Origin: Candidatus Hydrogenedens sp.
GTDB taxonomy: Bacteria > Hydrogenedentota > Hydrogenedentia > Hydrogenedentales > Hydrogenedentaceae
Reading direction: 5' to 3'
Assembly (NCBI GenBank): GCA_035361075.1
Contig: DAOSBX010000050.1
Span: 1 to 13,048 of the forward strand
DNA length: 13,048 nucleotides
Below are positions 6,088 to 13,048 of this stretch, one piece after another; the first letter of the stretch is position 1, and every line of letters starts with the position of its first letter. Under the pieces are notes generated by a model that ran no database searches, was not told the DNA's origin, and saw only the letters and a list, made by a program, of their open reading frames with translations. The translations under genes and the position numbers were made by a program.

Positions 6088-8172
6088 ATGACGAATTTTA
6101 TTATTGCACGGTTCCTTCTATCCCTCGTTTTTACATTCTCATCTCCACCAACATTTCAGGATTTGATGAACCCCGATGTATTTCCCGACCCACAATGTGG
6201 AATGCTTGTAGAAAAAGCAGAGATTGTAAATGGTAAATTATTTATACAGACTACAGGTGCGAAATTCTCACTCAACCCAACTGGTGACGGAACTTTTCAG
6301 CAACGGATTGGACACCCTCGTCCTGTCCTTACAATAAAACTGGGGACAGGTGTTATAGAAGTTCCACCAAAAATAATCGCTAATTCACTTGGACGTGCTG
6401 TTATATCTTATGATAAGTTTAATCTTCGCATCAACGGCGATTCTTTATTCATGTTTCAGGCATTAAAACCTCTTACAGTTACAGTATCCAAAAAAATCGA
6501 TGTCGGTTTTCATGCCTCATACAAAGCGAATCATGTAATTTTTGATGAATATGGTGGTTTTGGTCTATGTTACTCAGAACAAGAGACGGATGATGAGTTC
6601 AATCCTTACGGCGAGACAACCGCAAAATATACCATTCCTCCCAACGCTGTGTTATGGATAGGTGTCTGTCCACCAAAACCATATAATTGGGAACGTTCCA
6701 TTCATGATAACATCGTCTGGCACTGGTCAAATCAGTTAGGTTATCCTCCCGACACCGAATTAATATCATGGGCAAAGGAAGGAAACATCATCCTGCTTCA
6801 ATCAGAAGTAATGCTATGGAAAGACTGGAACCTTGCTTTCATCCCGAGATTAGGCGAATCAGAATTTGCCCGTGTCCGAGATACCTGCCATCAACACGGA
6901 CTACGATTTATTGTCTATACAAGCCCATACTATTTCTTAAAAGGCACACCCTTTGAATCACAAGCCATGAATTCATTCGAAAATTTCAAAGGTTGGCCAC
7001 CAGGTGATGCTACAGGTAGAAACATAGACCTATTTTTGTCAGAAATTTATCGAGTGATGAAAGAATACAAACCCGATGGTTTATATTTTGACGGGCAATA
7101 CACAGACAACCCCGCACCATTATATATGCTTGCCAGAAAAAGTCGAGAACTATTAGGTGAAAATGGCATTTTAGAATGGCATTCAACATGGGCTCTTGGC
7201 AATGGACAATGTTTCCTGCCTCAAGCCGATGCCTACATAGACATTATCCTTCGAGGTGAAGGACAAGACACGTTATACAAAGACTTTAATTATCTTCGCT
7301 ACTTCGTCTCATGTTACAACACCAGCAACAGTATCGGTGTGTTATGCACCAATGGACCTCATAAGCCCTCTGCAGATACTATTGACCGACTCCTTAAAGC
7401 CAACTGTCGGCTTCATACAATTGTTGGTTGGCTACAAGATAAAGAAATGATGAACCTGCTTAAAACACACTATCGAAACAAACTCACCCCAAAACTTCGT
7501 AACGAAATTGAGCAATTAGCAATGGAACGACAAAAAGAAATACCAAACATCTCAAAGAAGAGAGCCAACGAAGAGAAAATGTTACTTCAAGAACCTTCAT
7601 GGGAAAAACCAATTTTCGTTGAGGAATTCAACAGCATACCTGACTGCGAATTACACATCTCCCCACAGAACAACAATCCCTTCTCTGTTCAAAGTGGAAT
7701 CATGTCCATCTCCGCTTTGCCTCATACATACGCATACATTACCTGTCCATTAGACAACATCATTCAGGGATTTACTGTTCGCTTAAGACAAGGCACTGAC
7801 AACGGAATGTCATGGGGTCCAGCAGTTCAAATCCGTTGGGAAGACGACTCACGCTTGAGGGTTGGACTCCGTAGCGATGGACTAATACAACTTGACATCG
7901 GAAGCGAACAAAAACTATTCAAAGGATTTAATCCTAACGAATGGATTCAATTGCGAGTCCGCTGGACAGAACACATAGGACTAATCGAAATATTGAACCC
8001 AGATAATCAATGGCAAAAAATTACCCGCTTCAATCATGCCTGCCCTATTCATACTCCCGCAAAAAATGTATCCTTCGGCAAAGTCCCCTATAACGGCGAA
8101 CCCATCGACCACACCGATAATAATAACCTTCTCCCTGGCACCAACCAATGGGACACTCTCTCCCTATTTTAA
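6088..8172 (+). CDS. Secreted glycoside-hydrolase-like protein with C-terminal beta-sandwich
   Basis: 694 residues. A weak signal peptide (FIIARFLLSLVFTF) leads into a beta-rich N-terminal domain (about 30-200). A probable TIM barrel spans about 205-460, with strands such as GNIILLQSEVMLW, GLRFIVYTSPYYF (271-283), PDGLYFDGQY (329-338) and GILEWHS (360-366). The GLYFDG pattern (Asp335) resembles the end of a barrel strand carrying a catalytic Asp in alpha-galactosidase/alpha-amylase-like hydrolases; Glu363 or residues near DIILRGEG (385-392) could be partners. A charged helical linker (about 470-525) leads to a lectin-like or DUF1080-like beta-sandwich (about 530-694, from IFVEEFNSIPD). AAGGA lies seven bases before the ATG. 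It is convergent with the ATPase gene. The enzyme class is inferred from pattern only; substrate and family number cannot be given, and it could also be a non-catalytic barrel. Confidence 0.85.
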   Translation: MTNFIIARFLLSLVFTFSSPPTFQDLMNPDVFPDPQCGMLVEKAEIVNGKLFIQTTGAKFSLNPTGDGTFQQRIGHPRPVLTIKLGTGVIEVPPKIIANSLGRAVISYDKFNLRINGDSLFMFQALKPLTVTVSKKIDVGFHASYKANHVIFDEYGGFGLCYSEQETDDEFNPYGETTAKYTIPPNAVLWIGVCPPKPYNWERSIHDNIVWHWSNQLGYPPDTELISWAKEGNIILLQSEVMLWKDWNLAFIPRLGESEFARVRDTCHQHGLRFIVYTSPYYFLKGTPFESQAMNSFENFKGWPPGDATGRNIDLFLSEIYRVMKEYKPDGLYFDGQYTDNPAPLYMLARKSRELLGENGILEWHSTWALGNGQCFLPQADAYIDIILRGEGQDTLYKDFNYLRYFVSCYNTSNSIGVLCTNGPHKPSADTIDRLLKANCRLHTIVGWLQDKEMMNLLKTHYRNKLTPKLRNEIEQLAMERQKEIPNISKKRANEEKMLLQEPSWEKPIFVEEFNSIPDCELHISPQNNNPFSVQSGIMSISALPHTYAYITCPLDNIIQGFTVRLRQGTDNGMSWGPAVQIRWEDDSRLRVGLRSDGLIQLDIGSEQKLFKGFNPNEWIQLRVRWTEHIGLIEILNPDNQWQKITRFNHACPIHTPAKNVSFGKVPYNGEPIDHTDNNNLLPGTNQWDTLSLF

Positions 8173-8182
8173 GTACTCCCAC

Positions 8183-8227
8183 CTGTCCGACTCCTCCGCC
8201 TCGTCCGACCTGTCCGACTAATCCGAT
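8183..8227. repeat. Degenerate 9-base tandem repeat in a convergent gap
   Basis: Five successive 9-base units can be read: CTGTCCGAC, TCCTCCGCC, TCGTCCGAC, CTGTCCGAC and TAATCCGAT, consensus near YYGTCCGAC. The array lies between the stop of the glycoside-hydrolase-like gene (8172) and the stop of the ATPase gene, whose TAA it touches. Confidence 0.7.
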
Positions 8228-10764
8228 TAAAATTCTATCCCTAATTGCCTCAAAGCCTCATAAATTTTCTCACGCTCTTGCCTTGTTATCTTACCCTCTC
8301 TGGCACGAACTATTATTTGCACTTCTTTAAATTTCCCGTCAATAAACTTTATAACTTGCATAACATCGCTTACCTTCCCCTTGGGTAGTGGAAAATTCAA
8401 TTCAAGTTCTTCTTCATATATGTCCTCTCTCTTACTCTCTATTGCCTCTTTACCAATTATTTGTTCTGTTGAATATGATGTGCCCAATCCATTCTTTACA
8501 ACTACAGGTTCTTGAGATTTTTCTTCACCTCTTTTTTGTGGTTCACAATGATTCTCTGCAATAATCACTTCATTATTCTCAAAGGAAACATTCGGTACTT
8601 CCTTAAAATATCTACAGACAGCCTTATCACCGGATAATTCCCCCAAACCAAACATGCCCTTACTCACCCCTTCCTTAATAGCATCTTCCAGAACGGACTT
8701 CGATAACAATCTTGACTCTCCAGGTACCCGATACGATGCATTCAATATCTGTTCTGTTATCACATAGTCCTTTCCTTTCAAATAACGCTCTTTTACAACT
8801 ATTGGCGCGATTCGTTCTAATATCTCCCCCTGCGACCGCAGTCTTTCATACACCTCCGCAACAATACTCTGCACATTACCATGGGTTGCAATCCCCAAAT
8901 CATCAATCTTATATCCTTCCTTAGTAGGGATTCCTACCTGACGATATAACCTCCGTATCGTTTCTACCAATTCCTTGTCCATCTCCTTTACTTTACTCTG
9001 TATATTCTTCTTCTGCTCATCCGAAATTTGCAATGTCATATCTTCCAATATAGATTTATGCGCCTTGTATTCCCGAATAACATTCTTAAACATCTCTCGC
9101 TCACTTTCCATCGGAAAAAGGAAAAATACCGTATTACAATTTACCCGTGGACTGGCCCCTTTTTTCTGTATCATATTCAAAATAACATCTTTATCTTCCC
9201 ACGGCAAAATTACCAGTTTCATCTCATTAGTATCCGGAATATTAGATGGATTTCTCTCCCATATATATACCCTTAACTTATCGTGTTTCGTGTTTCTCAA
9301 AAGCAACTCTCGTTCCATCTCTTGAATATCAGAATCCTGGACATTTTCCTTTTTAGTTAATAAAATCCTATTTATATTCGGTTTATTAGAAAAATAATAT
9401 TTGCCCCCATGATACTGAATATAAAACAACTTATTCTTTAATTGTTCTATCGCCTCCGTAACCGCACTCGAAGGATTTCCTATAGTCGTCGAACACCGTT
9501 TAATTTCACTCAACGTCGCACCCCTTTCCTCGCCACCTGAAAAAGAATACATAAAAATAGTTGTTGCAGTTCTCGTTCCCAGCTTTAAATTCTTATACAT
9601 ACTTCCCGACTCACGATTAATTCTCTCACTCCCAGAATTATAATCCGTAATGTCCTGTGCTATTACACTATTAAACTCACTTCCACAATATCGAAGTAAT
9701 TCCTCCCGCACCTCATGCTTCATTAATGGAAAATCAGCAACACTAATATACGGAACCTTTTCTTTAATTAAGGCCCCTACAACAAGAGCCAATAATCGCA
9801 AAACACCCCGCGTCCGTTGAAAATTAGGAAGACTACCCCAACGATGATACAGAACATCTATCACCTCCGGCATGAAGGGATACGATGCTAAAAAACGGTC
9901 CCGATACTGAGTAATCTCTACACCCGAAGGTAAAATCTCTTCCTTTTCCGCATATTTTATAAACTCATTCACTACCTTCTTCACTTCGGACATTTCAATA
10001 TTTCGAAACAACCTCTGACGAATGACACTGGCTATTTCCGAATCCTGGACCGGAGTATAAATCTTTTCCATTCGCCCCGTTACCTTCTGCAACTGAGCAT
10101 ACATCTGTTCCGATATATTATCGTAATGCTCCAGATGGCTTGACGGCAAAGTAATTACCAACGACACCTTTTCTAACGATGAGACCGTTTCCGTCAATTC
10201 CTGAATAAAAGCCAATGTTTGCCCTCCTAAATTACTCTCACCCACTTTGTATCCGCTCGCCTTCGTCATATATTCCAGCAACTCATCTATCAATATCACC
10301 AACGGTTGTTGTGGCTCCAACAATTTCCGCAATTTATCTTTCCCCGGTGATGTAAACTCAGTAAGCAATTCATTCTTACCCATCAATTGTCTTTCCAGCA
10401 AACCCCACAATGTCGTTCTTGCCTCCAAATTAGTCCCTACAATAACCACAGTTTTTGCATCCCATTCCTTCCTCGCCCGATGATATATAGCAATCAAGGA
10501 ATGCGTCTTCCCTCCACCAAATGGCGTTTGCAACTGTATCACAGGGTCACCACCTTTGCCCTCTATCCGACCTCGTATTATCTTTAATAGACTCTTTAAT
10601 CCTTCTGTTTCATATGTCTTCTGAAAAAACAAATCCGCATCTCGATATTCCGTAGGCCCTTCATTATGCGCTACCTGCCAGAGGTCCGCCGCGAAAATAT
10701 CCATTGTCAACCTACCCGAAACTATATCCGCATGAGGATTCGCTATAGTATGAAATGCCTTCAT
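8227..10764 (-). CDS. DUF499/COG1483-type AAA+ ATPase, putative defence component
   Basis: 845 residues from the chosen start. The opening MKAFHTIANPHADIVSGRLTM...FAADLW is the characteristic N-terminus of DUF499 ATPases. Walker A is TPFGGGKTH (80-88), Walker B LVILIDELLEYM (155-166), and SLVITLPSS (201-209) is a sensor-like strand. A charged region at about 740-790 precedes a basic C-terminal domain. I prefer Met at 10764: AAGGAG (10774-10779) is nine bases upstream, whereas the ATG at 10773 directly touches the Shine-Dalgarno. DUF499 ATPases commonly neighbour DUF1156/COG1743 methyltransferases in defence loci, and one lies 163 bases upstream on the same strand here. The family is thought to use ATP to work on DNA or remodel partner proteins in restriction-like systems; the exact reaction is not shown by the sequence. 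Size and motifs look intact. Confidence 0.93.
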   Translation of the reverse strand: MKAFHTIANPHADIVSGRLTMDIFAADLWQVAHNEGPTEYRDADLFFQKTYETEGLKSLLKIIRGRIEGKGGDPVIQLQTPFGGGKTHSLIAIYHRARKEWDAKTVVIVGTNLEARTTLWGLLERQLMGKNELLTEFTSPGKDKLRKLLEPQQPLVILIDELLEYMTKASGYKVGESNLGGQTLAFIQELTETVSSLEKVSLVITLPSSHLEHYDNISEQMYAQLQKVTGRMEKIYTPVQDSEIASVIRQRLFRNIEMSEVKKVVNEFIKYAEKEEILPSGVEITQYRDRFLASYPFMPEVIDVLYHRWGSLPNFQRTRGVLRLLALVVGALIKEKVPYISVADFPLMKHEVREELLRYCGSEFNSVIAQDITDYNSGSERINRESGSMYKNLKLGTRTATTIFMYSFSGGEERGATLSEIKRCSTTIGNPSSAVTEAIEQLKNKLFYIQYHGGKYYFSNKPNINRILLTKKENVQDSDIQEMERELLLRNTKHDKLRVYIWERNPSNIPDTNEMKLVILPWEDKDVILNMIQKKGASPRVNCNTVFFLFPMESEREMFKNVIREYKAHKSILEDMTLQISDEQKKNIQSKVKEMDKELVETIRRLYRQVGIPTKEGYKIDDLGIATHGNVQSIVAEVYERLRSQGEILERIAPIVVKERYLKGKDYVITEQILNASYRVPGESRLLSKSVLEDAIKEGVSKGMFGLGELSGDKAVCRYFKEVPNVSFENNEVIIAENHCEPQKRGEEKSQEPVVVKNGLGTSYSTEQIIGKEAIESKREDIYEEELELNFPLPKGKVSDVMQVIKFIDGKFKEVQIIVRAREGKITRQEREKIYEALRQLGIEF

Positions 10765-10773
10765 CCAAACCAT

Positions 10774-10779
10774 CTCCTT
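10774..10779 (-). promoter_or_regulatory. Shine-Dalgarno deciding the ATPase start
   Basis: AAGGAG on the minus strand is directly followed by the ATG at 10773, with no spacer, but is nine bases from the ATG at 10764. This favours the second Met, which also matches the usual MKAFH-like beginning of the family. Confidence 0.7.
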
Positions 10780-10866
10780 TTTTTAATATTGTCATTTAAT
10801 TTTAACAAAAAAAGAAATAAAATAATAAATTACATTACAACATATAACCAGAGTACCCATTGTAGC

Positions 10867-10884
10867 GGGAGCATCCCTGCTCCT
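10867..10884. repeat. Short GC-rich palindrome (possible dispersed repeat)
   Basis: GGAGCA and TGCTCC form perfect 6-base arms around a TCCC loop, with a further G-T pair outside. It stands in an AT-rich gap between the two defence-type genes, and the surrounding TGTAGCGGGAGC...CCTGAACCC looks like a dispersed palindromic element. No T run follows on either strand, so a rho-independent terminator is unlikely. Confidence 0.5.
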
Positions 10885-10936
10885 GAACCCTAAATAACCA
10901 CTCCAGGAACAAATACACTCCCCCTACCTCAATCCC

Positions 10937-13048
10937 TTAAAACAATTCCCTTTGCTCTGGCTTTGTTGCAAGTTTATCTATTTCACGTAAAACTCTTTCT
11001 TTACCCGTTAAAAATCCTTCCAACAACTTCTTCTCCTTACTCTCATTCGGCAAACACTCCGCCACTGCCTGCCCAACACGATAAAACGCATCACTCTTCC
11101 CATATCCCGTCTCCTTCAACAATTTCAACAACTCCTCCTGCTTACCCTTTTCCCACAACAATAATACACGATGCAATACATCTATCAAATCCTTCCCCCC
11201 TTTTAATTCTTCCCCTTCCCGTTCCGCAGGTCCCAGTACACGCACATACTCCTTATCCTTTCTTATGAAACTTCCCCGCTTCGACCATTCCTCCGTAAGG
11301 TCTATACCACAACTCGTTGCCAGCTTCCGTGCCTCGTCAAATTCTACCCGTGCCTCTCCATACTCCCAACGATACAACACATAAAATCGGGTCAACTCAC
11401 TTATCTCCCCTGCAAAACCATTATGCAATATCTTACGCACCGCATAATCCGTCGCTATCTTCCGTATCTCCTCCAACATTACATCCGCACGAATTACCTC
11501 CCCCTCATAATTCATCACCTTCTCATACTTCCCAAACACCTCTATCCCCGCACCTATCGCCGAAATAAAAAAGTCCGACCCACTCACCCCCTCATCCCAC
11601 AATCGCTCCAATTTCTGATTCAAATACCGCTTCAACTCTTCCAAAACCTCATTATAAAACCCCGTCTCTTCCCGCTTCATCTTACGCCCAACAATATATA
11701 TTGACGACGCCAACGATGCCGTCTCATTCGCATTTAATCGCGATTGCATCTCCGTATTTACTGGCCAGGACGCCGTTACCACCAAACCCGAATCCAGCAA
11801 TGCATTTATCACCGTTTCCCAGCCCGATGTCGATTTATGTGCATACACAATCACCGCTATCCCATCCGGCTTCAATATCCGATACATCTCCTTAAACGAT
11901 AACCCTAACTGCTCCTCAAAAAACCTTTTTGCTTTCTCCTTGTCCTTATGTAAGGGGACATTAGCGATTATCTCCCCTTTTTTAGGTGTAAGAGGTGTGA
12001 TAAACAACTCCGGATACAGATGACCTATACTCCGTTTCAACCACACATAGAAAAAATCAGATAAAGCCGCATAACTAATATTATCATAATAAGGTGGGTC
12101 CGTTAATACCGCATCAAAATAATTATCCGGATAGGGAAGCTGTGTCGCAGAAGCATGACTAACAACAGGAACCACAGTCTGAAAATCTGAAATCTGTGAA
12201 ATGTTCAATAAGCTTCTATTTATATATTCTAATGCTGTCTTCCAATCGCCAGTTACTTCAGAAAAAGGATTAAATTCAAAAAAATCCCATGTCATAGGTA
12301 ATGCCTGCCTTCCAAATACATGTGCTAAATACTCATCAGAAACAGACCAAATGCATAATGTTGCACCTTTATCTACTAATCTATTTACATTTAATGCAAG
12401 GTAGCTAACCACTGCTTTAGCAAAGTCGGGTGGATATTGTAGTTGAATCATTTCCTCATACGCCCTGCGAACCGCATCACAAAAAGTTATCAGACTCAAC
12501 TTCTGCCTCGAATTAAATAAATCGCCCCATGTTTCAAATTTATATCCTCTTCCAGCTACAGTCGTAGGGTCTCCCTTATCCATATTTTCATCAGGCACGG
12601 GCTCCATACCCCATTTCTCTCGCAATTCTTCCACCTTTCGGGATAATGCCTTCTCCGCACATAGATATAATTCCATATCTTCTTCTGTGGCTATTCGATA
12701 CCGTTTCCCCCTCTCTGTTCCACCTTTCCCCAAAGTACGGTTTTCCTCACCAGCTAAATAAACCACCGCTATCATCCGCTGGCTTGATTTCCCCTCCTGA
12801 AACAACTGCCTCGTGGTCTTATCATCTATCACCGCACCACACGCAGGACAGCTTACTACCGCACGGGCTACAGTCCCTTTTTCCGGATCAAAACTACCCA
12901 CCGGCAAATCCAAATTTAAAATATCGGGCTTCTCAATAAACCGCCATCCTTCCTTATCCTTCTCTACAATCCCAAACTCAATCGTATTCCTCTCCTTATC
13001 TACCACCGGATACAACGATATCTTCTTTCTATCCTTCTTAGCCAACCA
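10937..13048 (-). CDS. COG1743/DUF1156-type adenine-specific DNA methyltransferase (5' end beyond window)
   Basis: The frame is open to the right edge (WLAKKDRKKI...), so the TTG at 13045 is not a real start. About 703 codons are present; relatives usually run to roughly 900-1000 residues, so the DUF1156 N-terminus and cofactor-binding loop are missing. Positions are counted from that Leu. Visible are CPACG (66-70), one knuckle of the family's zinc ribbon; NSRQKLSLITFCDAVRRAYEEM (178-199), a typical family stretch; FNPF (258-261); and TDPPYYDNISY (315-325), containing the DPPY motif of N6-adenine or N4-cytosine methyltransferases. KPDGIAVIVYAHKSTSGWETVINALLDSG follows. It uses S-adenosylmethionine to methylate DNA, presumably marking self in a restriction- or BREX-like defence. 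The DUF499 ATPase follows on the same strand. Codon style changes in the middle of the gene (about 12570-11990), a possible mosaic sign. Confidence 0.92.
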   Translation of the reverse strand, partial: WLAKKDRKKISLYPVVDKERNTIEFGIVEKDKEGWRFIEKPDILNLDLPVGSFDPEKGTVARAVVSCPACGAVIDDKTTRQLFQEGKSSQRMIAVVYLAGEENRTLGKGGTERGKRYRIATEEDMELYLCAEKALSRKVEELREKWGMEPVPDENMDKGDPTTVAGRGYKFETWGDLFNSRQKLSLITFCDAVRRAYEEMIQLQYPPDFAKAVVSYLALNVNRLVDKGATLCIWSVSDEYLAHVFGRQALPMTWDFFEFNPFSEVTGDWKTALEYINRSLLNISQISDFQTVVPVVSHASATQLPYPDNYFDAVLTDPPYYDNISYAALSDFFYVWLKRSIGHLYPELFITPLTPKKGEIIANVPLHKDKEKAKRFFEEQLGLSFKEMYRILKPDGIAVIVYAHKSTSGWETVINALLDSGLVVTASWPVNTEMQSRLNANETASLASSIYIVGRKMKREETGFYNEVLEELKRYLNQKLERLWDEGVSGSDFFISAIGAGIEVFGKYEKVMNYEGEVIRADVMLEEIRKIATDYAVRKILHNGFAGEISELTRFYVLYRWEYGEARVEFDEARKLATSCGIDLTEEWSKRGSFIRKDKEYVRVLGPAEREGEELKGGKDLIDVLHRVLLLWEKGKQEELLKLLKETGYGKSDAFYRVGQAVAECLPNESKEKKLLEGFLTGKERVLREIDKLATKPEQRELF

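Noticed and set aside
10963..11895. Chain of plus-strand frames rich in Pro, Ser, His and Thr
   Set aside because: They arise because the methyltransferase gene opposite is G-rich at third positions, which removes stops from the complementary strand; no start signals are present.
13043..13045. TTG as start codon of the methyltransferase
   Set aside because: The frame continues open to the edge of the window (Trp codon at 13046-13048), and the DUF1156 N-terminus expected for the family is missing, so the gene begins outside.
1..13048. CRISPR array, insertion sequence or transposase
   Set aside because: No regularly spaced direct repeats of 25-40 bases, no transposase frame and no terminal inverted repeats with target duplication were seen.

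Overview
The window looks like a chromosomal piece from a fairly AT-rich, Gram-negative-type environmental bacterium. The closest fit is the PVC superphylum or Candidatus Hydrogenedentes. The reasons are a prepilin-like protein carrying the H-X9-DG motif common in those groups, large secreted proteins with a thrombospondin-type-3-like repeat, and small proteins without recognisable family. The lineage is an inference from gene content; there is no rRNA or marker protein to settle it.

Left part (1-3300, minus strand): a cobalamin riboswitch leader (about 3095-3270) precedes a 703-residue secreted surface protein with a C-terminal membrane anchor. An H-X9-DG pseudopilin-like gene follows, its start overlapping the stop of the surface-protein gene by 11 bases; it runs off the left edge. 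This reads as one B12-regulated transcript. The surface protein resembles, in motifs, surface proteins found in Bacteroides B12-uptake loci, so the unit may be a vitamin B12 capture or salvage device.

Middle (3300-8230): two small plus-strand genes of unknown function (83 and 147 residues, the second with a zinc-ribbon-like Cys pattern and a good promoter), a minus-strand SIS-fold-like protein, an initiator tRNA-fMet with promoter and rho-independent terminator, and a plus-strand secreted protein with a probable glycoside-hydrolase-like TIM barrel plus C-terminal beta-sandwich. A degenerate 9-base tandem repeat fills the short gap between this gene and the next, convergent one.

Right part (8227-13048, minus strand): a COG1743-type (DUF1156-family) DNA methyltransferase, its 5' end missing beyond the right edge, followed by a DUF499/COG1483-type AAA+ ATPase. 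This pair recurs in restriction-like, BREX-type-3-like and related defence islands, so the window probably clips the end of a phage-defence locus whose remaining genes lie to the right. The methyltransferase gene shows a visible change of codon style in its middle, suggesting a mosaic history. The gap between the two genes carries a short GC-rich hairpin that looks like a dispersed palindromic repeat.
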